A stretch of 64,000 nt of DNA from Pseudovibrio sp. Ad37 (lineage in GTDB: Bacteria > Pseudomonadota > Alphaproteobacteria > Rhizobiales > Stappiaceae): assembly GCF_001623075.1 (NCBI RefSeq), contig NZ_LMCF01000224.1:1-64000 (forward strand), read 5' to 3'. Each line of letters begins with the position of its first letter. Position 1 is the stretch's first letter. Below are positions 46,449-55,307 of this stretch, piece after piece. The notes beneath the pieces were generated by a model that ran no database searches, was not told where the DNA came from, and was given only the letters and a program-made list of their open reading frames with translations. Both the position numbers and the translations under genes were made by a program.

Positions 46449-46898
46449 CTAAACTTCCAACGCTTCAATCATCTCCACTCGCATCGCATGTCGCCCACCC
46501 TCGAACTGGGCGGCAAGGAATGCATCCACGATATCGAGTGCAACTCCTTCGCCAATCACGCGGACCCCCATAGAAAGCATGTTGGCATTGTTGTGCTCGC
46601 GGATCATACGAGCAGAGAATGTGTCGCTACAAACCCCGCAACGGATGCCTTTAACCTTATTCGCAGCCATCATGATCCCTTGGCCAGTACCGCACAACAC
46701 AATCCCAAACCTGCAATCACCAGAAGCAACAAGTTGCGCAGCCGCTTCCCCATGCTTTGGATAGGGTGTGCTTTCAGGCGTTGTCGGCCCGATATCGACA
46801 ACTTCCCACCCCTTCGCAGCGATATGAGCCGCCACAACTTGCCGAAGCTGAATGCCTGAGTGGTCGCTTGAAAGAACGATGCGTTTGTTGGTTGTCAT
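46449..46898 (-). CDS. rpiB: Ribose-5-phosphate isomerase B
   Basis: This 149-residue RpiB/LacAB fold protein begins RIVLSSDHSGIQLRQ, with catalytic Cys69 in GIVLCGTGQGIMMAANK and the phosphate/substrate segment FSARMIREHNNANMLSMG. It interconverts ribose 5-phosphate and ribulose 5-phosphate; allose or erythritol-phosphate variants are possible. The ATG at 46898 is preferred because it begins the conserved fold; the open frame upstream runs into the helicase gene. Confidence 0.9.
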   Translation of the reverse strand: MTTNKRIVLSSDHSGIQLRQVVAAHIAAKGWEVVDIGPTTPESTPYPKHGEAAAQLVASGDCRFGIVLCGTGQGIMMAANKVKGIRCGVCSDTFSARMIREHNNANMLSMGVRVIGEGVALDIVDAFLAAQFEGGRHAMRVEMIEALEV

Positions 46899-46944
46899 GA
46901 AATAGCTTTCCCGTTTAGCAAGGCACTTTGGCGGCAAAGGGCGG

Positions 46945-48054
46945 TTATCGCACCACCGTAATCTTCTGCGCAGCACGGGTCACAGCCGTATAAAGCCAGC
47001 GCGTTTTGTGCTCACGAAACGCCCAACTCTCGTCAAACAGCACCACATCATCCCACTGAGAACCCTGGGATTTGTGCACGGTCAGGGCGTAGCCGTAGTC
47101 GAACTCGTCGGCGCGGCGGCGGATGGCATAAGGGAGCTGTTCGCTGCCTTCCTCAAACATCGCGGGAAGCACTTTCACTCTAATCGCCTTCTTGGAGAGG
47201 TCATCTTCTGACGTCACATCAAAGCGCAGTGTGTTTCCGCGTGGAGGACGCAGGCGGGAGACTTCCCAGAGGCCACCATTCAGCAGACCTTTGGTCTTGT
47301 CATTTCGCAGGCACACCAGCTTGTCACCAACGGACGGCATCTGCGTTGTGATACCCTTGAGGTCACGAATCCGGCCGTTATACAGCCTGCGCGTCTTGTT
47401 GGTGCCCACCAGCACCTGATCGGAGCCAAGAATCCGCTCCTTGTCGATATTCCGGCGCGAAATCACAGAACTGTCGCCATACTGGCCAAAGTCCAGCTCT
47501 TGCCCATCGCGAATATCCATGGACATGCGCACAATCGGGTTGTCTTTCGCCTGACGATGAACCTCGGTGAGCATGATATCTGGCTCCACCTCAGTGAAGT
47601 AGCCACCACCGCGCACAGGCGGCAGCTGCGCCGGATCACCCAGCACCAGCACTTTTTTGCCAAAAGAGAGCAGATCGCGCCCGAGCTCCTCATCCACCAT
47701 GGAACACTCATCAATGATGATCAGGTCCACTTTAGCAGCAGGGCTGTCGCGGTTGATGGCGAACTGAGGGCTCTCATCCTCATCGTCATCGTCCTTTTTG
47801 GTACCCTTGGGGCGATAAATCAGGGAGTGAATGGTGGAAGCATCTTCACACCCCTTCTGGCGCAGCACATGCGCGGCCTTACCGGTGAAAGCACCAAAGG
47901 CCACCTCTCCATCAAGCCCTTCAGCCAGATGGCGAGCCAAAGTGGTCTTGCCGGTACCGGCATACCCGAACAAGCGAAACACCTGGGGCCCGTGCGAACG
48001 GGACCAGCGCGCCACTTCAGTAAGTGCATCATCTTGTTGCGGAGACCAATCCAT
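46945..48054 (-). CDS. Dda/RecD2-like SF1B DNA helicase
   Basis: At 369 residues it is about the size of the T4 Dda helicase core and much smaller than RecD. It has motif I GYAGTGKTTLA (residues 29-39), FTGKAAHVLRQKG, motif II IIIDECSMVDEEL, LGDPAQLPPV, a VHRQ motif, and near the end LTVHKSQGSQWDDVV and YTAVTRAAQKITVV. An acidic insert (KKDDDDEDES) near residue 105 is unusual. It probably unwinds DNA 5' to 3' in replication restart or repair. Confidence 0.87.
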   Translation of the reverse strand: MDWSPQQDDALTEVARWSRSHGPQVFRLFGYAGTGKTTLARHLAEGLDGEVAFGAFTGKAAHVLRQKGCEDASTIHSLIYRPKGTKKDDDDEDESPQFAINRDSPAAKVDLIIIDECSMVDEELGRDLLSFGKKVLVLGDPAQLPPVRGGGYFTEVEPDIMLTEVHRQAKDNPIVRMSMDIRDGQELDFGQYGDSSVISRRNIDKERILGSDQVLVGTNKTRRLYNGRIRDLKGITTQMPSVGDKLVCLRNDKTKGLLNGGLWEVSRLRPPRGNTLRFDVTSEDDLSKKAIRVKVLPAMFEEGSEQLPYAIRRRADEFDYGYALTVHKSQGSQWDDVVLFDESWAFREHKTRWLYTAVTRAAQKITVVR

Positions 48055-48233
48055 TCCAGACCACCTGTAATAACTTTCTCAAACCAGAATGAGTAATAAA
48101 CGAAGCTGACCTGAAACGCCCTCGTTTTCTGAAAAAGGTCAACAGGACACTCCAAATTGAACCTGTGAAACTTACGTCGCCTTCAGTCACTGACGCTAGG
48201 GTTGCATCAGCAAATCATTTTCGGAGCAACCTC

Positions 48234-49595
48234 ATGCCATTGTGGACGACAAGTGCCAGCGAAAGTCCAGACATTTACGCCACGGCCCGCGCAGTTGAAG
48301 GACTTGCTAAAGAGCGCATTCCAGAAACAGGAATGAGCCCGGAAGAGGCCTACAACCTTGTCCGCGACGAGCTCTATCTGGACGGTAATGCACGGCAAAA
48401 CCTCGCCACTTTCTGCACCACATGGGTGGAAGACGAAGTCCACAAACTCATGGCCGATTGCATCGACAAGGATGAGTATCCGCAAACTGCAGAGGTTGAA
48501 GCCCGCTGTGTTCATATCATCGCCAGCCTCTGGAACTCCCCGGAAGCGGAAGAAACAATCGGTTGCTCAACCACAGGCTCCTCTGAAGCCGCCATGCTGG
48601 GCGGCCTCGCCCTCAAATGGGCATGGAGAGATCGCCGCAAGAAAGAAGGCAAATCCTAGGACAAACCCAACATAGTGTGTGGTCCGGTTCAGGTCTGCTG
48701 GCACAAGTTTGCCAAGTACTTTGACGTGGAGCTCCGCCAGATCCCCCTCAGCGAAGGGTCTCTCCATATGAGGCCTGAACAGTTGAAGGACTACGTGGAC
48801 GAAAACACCATCTGCGTCGTTCCAACCCTTGGTGTCACCTTCACCGGTGTCTATGAACCAGTAAGCGAAATTTGCAAAGAGTTGGACAAGATCCAGGACC
48901 AGACAGGTCTGGACATTCCGGTTCACGTAGACGCCGCTTCCGGCGGCTTCGTCGCTCCCTTCCTACATCCGGAGCTGCTGTGGGATTTCCGCCTCGATCG
49001 CGTGAAGTCCATCAACGCCTCAGGCCACAAGTTCGGTCTCGCACCGCTTGGCGTTGGTTGGGTGATCTGGCGCGATCAGAAAGAGCTGCCGTCTGATCTG
49101 GTGTTCAACGTTGATTATCTGGGTGGCAACATGCCCACCTTCGCACTGAACTTTTCACGCCCCGGTGGTCAGATCGTCATCCAGTATTACAACTTCATGA
49201 GACTAGGCTGGGTAGGTTACAGAGGCATCCAGTCAGCTTGCGCTGAGAACGCTCAGTATCTCGCCGAAAAGCTGGCGGGGCTACCGGAGCTCGACATTCT
49301 ATATGACGGCAATGGCGCCCTGCCCTGTGTGTGCTATCGCCTCAAACACCCGGAAAAGGCCCACTACTCGCTCTACGATCTTTCAGAACGGGTGCGCATG
49401 AGCGGATGGCAAATCGCCTCCTACCCGCTACCGGCAGACATGCACGATACAGTCGTCCAGCGCATCATGGTACGCCATGGCGTCTCTCATGACGCAGTCG
49501 ACCAACTCTTTCTGGATATCCGTAAGGCACTGAACTATCTGGACAAAAATAACATTAAATGGTCAGAGGCAGGGCCAAGCTTCTCTCACGGGTAG
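48234..49595 (+). pseudogene. gadB: Glutamate decarboxylase interrupted by a single in-frame TAG
   Basis: From the ATG at 48234 (GGAG upstream) the frame reads 141 residues of a GadB-type PLP decarboxylase ([40 protein letters not shown]), meets TAG at 48657-48659, and continues in the same frame with DKPNIVCGPVQVCWHKFAKY to a normal C-terminus at 49595. The PLP-binding Lys is in SINASGHKFG. Both halves are fully conserved, so one nonsense codon is the only lesion. The product would remove protons by converting glutamate to GABA in acid stress. No gadC antiporter is adjacent. Confidence 0.85.
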
Positions 49596-49615
49596 AGCAT
49601 ATCACCGTGAGAGAA
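49581..49615. repeat. 11-bp perfect inverted repeat at the gadB end
   Basis: TTCTCTCACGG and CCGTGAGAGAA enclose GTAGAGCATATCA. The left arm includes the last gadB codons. There is no T-run on either strand, so a protein-independent terminator is doubtful; mRNA end protection is possible. Confidence 0.5.
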
Positions 49616-49627
49616 ACCGCCTAAAGA

Positions 49628-50581
49628 TCAGGCCAGCTGCTCAAGCAGCTGCGCCAGATACTCAGGTTCATCCAGATGGTTCTCAACCATCAGCTCAAAC
49701 TCTTTGTAAGTAGCCACATATTGTACAGCTGCCATAAGCGCCCGTATTTCGCTTTCGCGCCTTGCAAGCGGATGAGATGAGCCTTTCAATCCTGTGAAAT
49801 AAGCATCAACAAACGCCTCACCAAGAGATTTATCGATCTCGCACAGGAATGGATAAACGCCAGCAACATCATATACTGGCAGGTCCCACCGGCATTCATC
49901 CCAGTCAAGCACACCGACCAACTCGCCAGAATTCTCGCTGATGAGCGTGTTGGGCGGTCCAAAATCACCATGGATCAGGTGCTTTGTCTCATTCAGGTTT
50001 CCAAGTTTACCCAGCGCTTCATCAAGCCCCGTCTCCATATCTGCCCAATAAGCAGAGCTCAGATACTTGGCATCGATGTTCTTGGAAGCTTCCAACTCAG
50101 AAAGCGCGGCCAACAAGGCAGCTCCTGATTTCAACGTCTCTTTGCTAACACCCGGACGTTCTTGTTCCGCAAATCGAAACGCATCTCGCTCCTCCCAAAG
50201 CTTGATGTGCAGATTTGCCAAGGCCTGACCACTTTGACTGCAGGTCTCTACCTTATCCAGTGGCGGCGTCTCACCTTCGATCAACTCAAAGACTGAGTAG
50301 TAAGCACCCTCAACCTCGGTCAAACGCTCCTGATTAACGCCATAAAGCGCCTTCGGAACCTCATATCCGATTATATCGTGCAGCAAATCCAGACATTTGA
50401 ATTCTGAAAGGATCTGCTCTTCAGTTCTATTTGGATTGTGACGACGAAGAACAACAGGCTCCTCCCCGTCTATTTCTCCCAACCAGGTTTCATTGGCATG
50501 GCCCTCTCCAAATGAGGACCACCTGGTATTTTCTGGCAAGGCAAAAGCTTCATCAAGGAGCTTGATTTCCTGCTTATTCAT
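49628..50581 (-). CDS. Aminoglycoside phosphotransferase / choline-kinase-like protein
   Basis: The 317-residue kinase fold has a nucleotide-binding N-lobe (FGEGHANETWLGEI, VVLRRHNPN), the catalytic loop HLIHGDFGPPNTLI with Asp and Asn, and the metal-binding DWDE motif in GVLDWDECRWD. It phosphorylates a small hydroxyl compound. The substrate may be a homoserine- or choline-like molecule and not necessarily an antibiotic. It overlaps the upstream peptidase gene by eight bases, so the two form an operon. Confidence 0.82.
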   Translation of the reverse strand: MNKQEIKLLDEAFALPENTRWSSFGEGHANETWLGEIDGEEPVVLRRHNPNRTEEQILSEFKCLDLLHDIIGYEVPKALYGVNQERLTEVEGAYYSVFELIEGETPPLDKVETCSQSGQALANLHIKLWEERDAFRFAEQERPGVSKETLKSGAALLAALSELEASKNIDAKYLSSAYWADMETGLDEALGKLGNLNETKHLIHGDFGPPNTLISENSGELVGVLDWDECRWDLPVYDVAGVYPFLCEIDKSLGEAFVDAYFTGLKGSSHPLARRESEIRALMAAVQYVATYKEFELMVENHLDEPEYLAQLLEQLA

Positions 50582-51617
50582 TTGCTTCCCCCATTAACTC
50601 GCCAAAATCTCCCAATGCATAGCGCGTATTGCCATCACGGCCCGTTACTCGTTCTGCATTCAACATTGAATTGACGATAGCTTCCTCTGTAACTTCTGCA
50701 GTCGCTCTAAACACCCTGTCAATTCGCCGCTCATCCACTTGTTCCACCGAATGCGTGCGTTTTCTGCTCTTTGTGTCCACTGGATCCGCAGTTGTGAATG
50801 CTAAAGCTATATCGCCACTTCCATGACCAAGAAATGAACCAGTTCGTGCAAGTCCTACAGAAGTTCTCTTGGCAACCCGCTTCAGTTGACGCTCGCTAAG
50901 CGGAAGATCCGTTCCGATGATCATGATGATAGACCCTTTTTCAGGTCCGCTCTCATCACGTGCCAGCTTCTCTTCAATCTGCGGGCCAATATGTTGTCCA
51001 GCCAATGTAAAGTCTGGCATCCGCCCCATATTGGAAAGCACCAGAGCACCCAGATGGTACTCTTTGTTGCCAAGCTTCACCTGACGAGAAGCACTTCCGA
51101 TGCCCCCCTTCAGGCCGTAACAGGACATCCCACGCCCCGCACCAACCGCACCTTGCTCAAACTCTTCAGAGACCGCTCCAATCGCGTCCAGAGCATGCTG
51201 TGGGCGTACATACAACGCACTGATCTTGTTCAGGAAAGCATCATTACATTCAAACACCACTGGATTGATCGTACCCATCACGAAGTCAATATCCGGCGTT
51301 TCTGCCAGTGTATGCTGGATCAAACCTTCACTCACCGCACCAACGCTTAGCGTGTTCGTCAAAAGGATTGGTGTTTCCAGCTCTCCCAGCTCTTCAACCT
51401 GCACCAACCCAACACTCTTGCCAAAACCATTAAACACATGAGAAGCCGCACGCGTTCTCAGATTAAAGGCATTCTCATTATGAGTGGTAATCGCGGTCAC
51501 GCCAGTCTGACAATCACCATCAGTCAGTGTCGCATGCCCGACTTTGACACCCGGAACATCACAAATTGTATTCCGCTGCCCCTTTGGCAAAGACCCAATA
51601 TTGATTTTCTGAAACAT
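50574..51617 (-). CDS. P1-family (DmpA/L-aminopeptidase-like) N-terminal nucleophile hydrolase
   Basis: This 347-residue protein has ICDVPGVKVGHATL near the start, VTAITTHN, LTNTLSVGAVSEGL, the GGIGSASRQV cleavage/nucleophile site in which the Ser becomes the N-terminal nucleophile after self-cleavage, and GTDLPLSERQLKRVAKRTSVGLARTGS. It releases D- or beta-amino-acid residues from peptides. I start it at the ATG at 51617, with GAGG five bases before, instead of 51632. It is first in a two-gene operon with the phosphotransferase. Confidence 0.88.
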   Translation of the reverse strand: MFQKINIGSLPKGQRNTICDVPGVKVGHATLTDGDCQTGVTAITTHNENAFNLRTRAASHVFNGFGKSVGLVQVEELGELETPILLTNTLSVGAVSEGLIQHTLAETPDIDFVMGTINPVVFECNDAFLNKISALYVRPQHALDAIGAVSEEFEQGAVGAGRGMSCYGLKGGIGSASRQVKLGNKEYHLGALVLSNMGRMPDFTLAGQHIGPQIEEKLARDESGPEKGSIIMIIGTDLPLSERQLKRVAKRTSVGLARTGSFLGHGSGDIALAFTTADPVDTKSRKRTHSVEQVDERRIDRVFRATAEVTEEAIVNSMLNAERVTGRDGNTRYALGDFGELMGEANE

Positions 51618-52020
51618 TCCAACCTCTGGCACAAATAGTATTCCACTCAGATGATACCAGTCCTATTTCATAGTTAAAAAGCAAACAACGCCACTAAAAG
51701 ATTTACCAGCTCATTACAGAGAAGGTCTGCGGCGATATTGGCCGACCAATTTAATCATCAAAGCGGCGCCTCTTTGTAAATTGAATAATTTCCCATATTT
51801 AGTTCATCAAGAATTTCAATAAAATCAACGAAAATAAGTGTAAGCAGCTAATTGCAAAATACCCTAAAATATCGGAAAATGGTCTACCAATTAGCTGCCA
51901 CAAAACTCCCAGCATCAGAATCTTTCCTGCATCATAGCAACCGCTCCTCTTGCAGGGAACTGAAAGGACTGGCCAAAAGTGACGCATGCTGCCTGATACA
52001 CTTTGAACAATGAGGACAAA
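51618..52020. other. Intergenic region between divergent dmpA-like and kdgK
   Basis: About 400 AT-rich bases. A 62-codon minus-strand open frame (51799-51987) is hydrophobic but has no ribosome site and I do not accept it. Promoters for both flanking genes should be here; none is clear enough to place. Confidence 0.45.
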
Positions 52021-52956
52021 ATGACCGCAGAAATCATCAGCTTTGGGGAGCCATTGTTCGAGTTCAATCAGGTCAAGGAATACAGCGGAGAAGGCCCAGA
52101 CTACCTGTCAGGCTTCGGGGGCGATGCCTCCAACTTCGCATGCTGTGCAGCACGTCAGGGTGCAAACGTCGCCATCCTGACCCATCTGGGCGATGATGTC
52201 TTCGGCAACAAGTTCATTGGTCTATGGGAGAAGGAGGGCGTTAAAACGCACCTTGTCGAACGCAATCCGATTGCTCCGACAGGCATCTATTTCATCTCCC
52301 ATGACAAGCAAGGCCATCATTTCAGTTTCGCCCGCAAAGGCTCTGCAGCCTCGCAGATCACACCAGACCAGCTGCCAGCTGATGCCATTCGTGCGGCCAA
52401 ACTCTTCCACGTCACAGCCATCACGCAGGCCATTTCCACCAGCTCATGCGACAGTGTTTTCAAAGGCATCGAGATCGCCAAAGAAGGTGGCACACTCACC
52501 TCCTTTGACACCAACCTGCGCCTGAAGCTCTGGGATCTGAACCGCGCTCGCGGCATCATTCACGAAACCGCCCGCCTCGTTGACTTCATCATGCCAAGCG
52601 TCGATGAAGCTGAAGTCCTGACTGGCCTCTCCGATCCGGACAAAATCTGCGACTTCTACCTCAATCTGGGTTCAAAGAACGTCATTCTCAAGCTTGGCAA
52701 AAAGGGCGCGATGTACGCAACAGCCTCTGAGAGAAAGCGCGTTGCAGGCAATCCGGTAGAAGCCATTGATGCCACTGGTGCTGGTGACTGCTTCTCGGGC
52801 TCTTTCTTCACCAATGTGGTGGCTGGCAAGTCGCTGGAAGACAGCCTCAAATACGCCAACGCAGCCGCAGCACTCACAACGCAAGGCTATGGCGCAGTCG
52901 CACCAATCCCGACACGCGATCAGGTCGAAGCCTTCATGCAGGCCCGCAGTATTTGA
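52021..52956 (+). CDS. kdgK: 2-keto-3-deoxygluconate kinase-like PfkB sugar kinase
   Basis: This 311-residue PfkB-fold kinase opens with IISFGEPLFEFNQ and GFGGDASNFACCAARQGANVA, has SFDTNLRLKLWD mid-protein, and the C-terminal signature IDATGAGDCFSGSF with the catalytic Asp. The sequence style and the adjacent GntR regulator favour 2-keto-3-deoxygluconate as substrate, but fructose or another keto-sugar cannot be excluded. The ATG at 52021 has GAGG upstream and is preferred to the TTG at 52003. It is convergent with gntR through a shared terminator. Confidence 0.82.
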   Translation: MTAEIISFGEPLFEFNQVKEYSGEGPDYLSGFGGDASNFACCAARQGANVAILTHLGDDVFGNKFIGLWEKEGVKTHLVERNPIAPTGIYFISHDKQGHHFSFARKGSAASQITPDQLPADAIRAAKLFHVTAITQAISTSSCDSVFKGIEIAKEGGTLTSFDTNLRLKLWDLNRARGIIHETARLVDFIMPSVDEAEVLTGLSDPDKICDFYLNLGSKNVILKLGKKGAMYATASERKRVAGNPVEAIDATGAGDCFSGSFFTNVVAGKSLEDSLKYANAAAALTTQGYGAVAPIPTRDQVEAFMQARSI

Positions 52957-52973
52957 TAGTGAGATTGTGAGAG

Positions 52974-52999
52974 GGCTCGCAACAATTAAAGCGAGCCTT
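52974..52999. terminator. Bidirectional terminator between kdgK and gntR
   Basis: GGCTCGC (52974-52980) and GCGAGCC (52991-52997) enclose ten AT-rich bases and are followed by TTTTCTATTT on the plus strand. The two convergent stops lie on either side. Confidence 0.8.
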
Positions 53000-53001
53000 T
53001 T

Positions 53002-53697
53002 CTATTTGAACTGATCACCAAAGAAGCCAATGTGATTTCGCATCTCACGGCGTGCACCTTCAACATCACGCGCTCTGATCGCGTCCAGAATAGCCTTATG
53101 CTCTTCGATCCCGTGCCGACGCGCAAACTCGGGCAGCAACGGGTACAGCCCCTTGCTCATGTTCATACCAACAAGGATTTGCGGCTTCATGACTTCATAA
53201 ACAGCTGCTGCATATTCATTCTTGGCAGCTTTCACCACCGCAGAATGAAAACGCATGTCACCATCAATGGTGCCGACAGAGTCCAACCCATCGCTGTGGA
53301 TCTGCGCCAACGCAGCATCCAACTCTGCCATCTCTTCATCAGTCCAGCGCTCAGCAGCCAACGCTGCCATCTCGCCTTCAAAGGCCATTCGGGTTTCCTG
53401 GCATTGAATAACATCACCAATGCCGGAAATCGCAAATTCTCCGAGCGTGGGCGCAAAAGGCGTTGGAGTGACGTGCTCCTTGATGACAAAGCTGCCAGAG
53501 CCACGCACAGTCTTGATGTAGCCCTCCTTACGCAGACGCTCCATCGCACCGCGTACAACAGGACGTGAGACGCCATACCGCTCGCACAGCGCATTTTCTG
53601 TCGGAAGCTTAAGACCTTCCGGAAATTCTCCGGAGTCGACAGCATCTTTCATCTTGTCGTAAACCGCATTCGAGAGGTTTGCTGGACGGGCCACCAC
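53002..53697 (-). CDS. GntR/FadR-family regulator (FCD domain)
   Basis: The 231-residue protein has an N-terminal winged HTH (GEFPEGLKLPTENALCERYGVSRPVVRGAMERLRKEGYI) and a helical FCD domain with metal-binding Asp/His positions (DGDMRFHSAVVKAAKN, RHGIEEHKAILDAI). FCD regulators respond to sugar acids and other carboxylates, which fits the neighbouring kdgK. The GTG start has GGAG six bases upstream. Confidence 0.88.
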   Translation of the reverse strand: MVARPANLSNAVYDKMKDAVDSGEFPEGLKLPTENALCERYGVSRPVVRGAMERLRKEGYIKTVRGSGSFVIKEHVTPTPFAPTLGEFAISGIGDVIQCQETRMAFEGEMAALAAERWTDEEMAELDAALAQIHSDGLDSVGTIDGDMRFHSAVVKAAKNEYAAAVYEVMKPQILVGMNMSKGLYPLLPEFARRHGIEEHKAILDAIRARDVEGARREMRNHIGFFGDQFK

Positions 53698-54244
53698 TCA
53701 CACTCCAATTATTCTTGTTTTTTAAGCTGTTTGCAGCCTTGGAAGTTTATTAATTTACAACAGCCGCCCTAAGCTAACAAGCTTGCCACCCTAAACCGGC
53801 CCCTTTGATGCAAAGCCTCTTAAGACGAATAAAATAATTAATAAAATCAACTAGATATAAGAATTCTAAAGGCCACTCCATAAGCGAACAACCATGTTCT
53901 CTAACCAGACTGCGACATTATGTAGTCTACTTATTTACAGCGCATCTTTCTAATATATCTGAGAGAGATTGTGGGGTCTCTCCAAGGTTGGGGGTGTTAT
54001 TATGCGTCGACTTCCTTTTAAGACTGTTCGGTGTGCGGCAACTGACTTCTGTGGCACCGTCGCTGTAACGAGTATTCTGGTAGGCATTCTCTATCTGATT
54101 TTCACGTTCACATGAGTCCGGCGGGTTTCCTGACATGTTGAAACGCAGGCATCTGTGGGGCAGTCGACACTCCCCACTGGCGAACGTCTGCAACTTGATG
54201 CATTCTTGACTTTGATGCTCAAGTAATCTTCAGATGACTGTCTT
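53698..54244. other. Long intergenic region between gntR and the hydroxyacid dehydrogenase
   Basis: About 550 bases. No gene is assigned apart from a weak small open frame at 54002. A minus-strand open frame of 88 codons (53927-54193) has no ribosome site and odd composition. The region may hold remains of a deleted transporter locus, since sugar-acid regulators usually face one. Confidence 0.4.
54002..54115 (+). CDS. Possible 37-residue single-helix membrane peptide
   Basis: MRRLPFKTVRC... ends in a hydrophobic helix (VAVTSILVGILYLIFTFT). GGGGGTG lies five bases before the ATG. The basic start, single helix and clear ribosome site are typical of small membrane proteins, but chance is a real alternative at this length. 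Confidence 0.25.
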   Translation: MRRLPFKTVRCAATDFCGTVAVTSILVGILYLIFTFT

Positions 54245-55189
54245 ATGATCGATGTTCTTCAACTAAGCCCTTATGCGCCCAATGAAATCAACGAGGAGCT
54301 GGAAAAATGCGCCCCGCTTGCTCGCTATTGGGAACTTCAACAAGACGAAGAGCTGAGAGCTCGGACCTTGCCGAACATCCGCATCGTCGCAACCAAGGGT
54401 GATGTTGGCCTCTCCAGTGAGCTGATGGCAGAAATGCCCAACCTTGAGCTTATTGCGATCTATGGCGCAGGTTACGACAAAGTTGATCTGAAACAGGCCC
54501 GCGACCGAAACATCATCATCACAACCACACCAGACGCCTTGACCGAAGCCGTGGCCGATCATGTCGTGGCCCTTGCTCTGGCATCCTCTCGCCGAATTGC
54601 AGAGGGAGACCGCTTTATCCGCAATGGGGACTGGCTCAATGGCAAATTAGGTATCGGCTACAGCCTGCGAGGTAAAACACTCGGCATCTTTGGATATGGC
54701 CGCATTGGCAGAAAAGCCGCCAAAATTTTAGGCGGCACATTTGGTATGCAAATTTTGTACTGTGATCGCAACGCAGACCCGAAACAAGATAAACAATGCC
54801 GGTCCTCTCCGTTGGAACTGGCAAGCGAATCCGACGTGCTTGTCATTGCTGCATCTGGCAGCCCGGACACAAAAAATATTATAGATATTAATATATTAGA
54901 AGCTCTGGGCCCGAGCGGGCTTTTGATCAATATCGCCCGTGGTTCATTAGTAAACACTCAACATTTGATCACTGCACTTGAGAACAGAACACTCGGGGCA
55001 GCAGCCTTGGATGTATTTCCGGATGAGCCTAATGTTCCCAATGAGCTGATCGCGTCCCCCTACACAACCCTAACCCCTCACCTCGCGAGTGCCACACTCG
55101 AAACCAGACGAGAAATGGGGTGCCAAGTGATTGAAAATATTTCATCTTACAGGAAAAATGGAGAAGTATTTAACCGGCTAATTTTCTAA
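54245..55189 (+). CDS. D-2-hydroxyacid dehydrogenase (glyoxylate/hydroxypyruvate reductase-like)
   Basis: This 314-residue NAD(P)-dependent enzyme has the Rossmann motif GIFGYGRIGRKAA near residue 149, the catalytic Arg in INIARGSLVN, the Glu in DVFPDEPNVP and the His in LTPHLASAT. It reduces 2-ketoacids such as hydroxypyruvate or glyoxylate. Cofactor choice is suggested by YCDRNAD after the motif: an Asp followed by Arg is mixed evidence. It lies upstream of a LacI gene on the same strand. Confidence 0.85.
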   Translation: MIDVLQLSPYAPNEINEELEKCAPLARYWELQQDEELRARTLPNIRIVATKGDVGLSSELMAEMPNLELIAIYGAGYDKVDLKQARDRNIIITTTPDALTEAVADHVVALALASSRRIAEGDRFIRNGDWLNGKLGIGYSLRGKTLGIFGYGRIGRKAAKILGGTFGMQILYCDRNADPKQDKQCRSSPLELASESDVLVIAASGSPDTKNIIDINILEALGPSGLLINIARGSLVNTQHLITALENRTLGAAALDVFPDEPNVPNELIASPYTTLTPHLASATLETRREMGCQVIENISSYRKNGEVFNRLIF

Positions 55190-55307
55190 TCTATACGTAA
55201 TCCAAATAACATTTACATAGAAAAAACAAAAATATAGCTCACACGCACACGATTCAGGTGTTATTGTCGCCTGATAATTCAACTTACTTTATAAATAAAG
55301 CAAATTC

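Noticed and set aside
51799-51987. 62-codon hydrophobic minus-strand open frame
   Set aside because: AT-rich DNA readily gives hydrophobic frames; no ribosome site is visible.
53927-54193. 88-codon minus-strand open frame
   Set aside because: No ribosome site, no domain, and composition unlike nearby genes.
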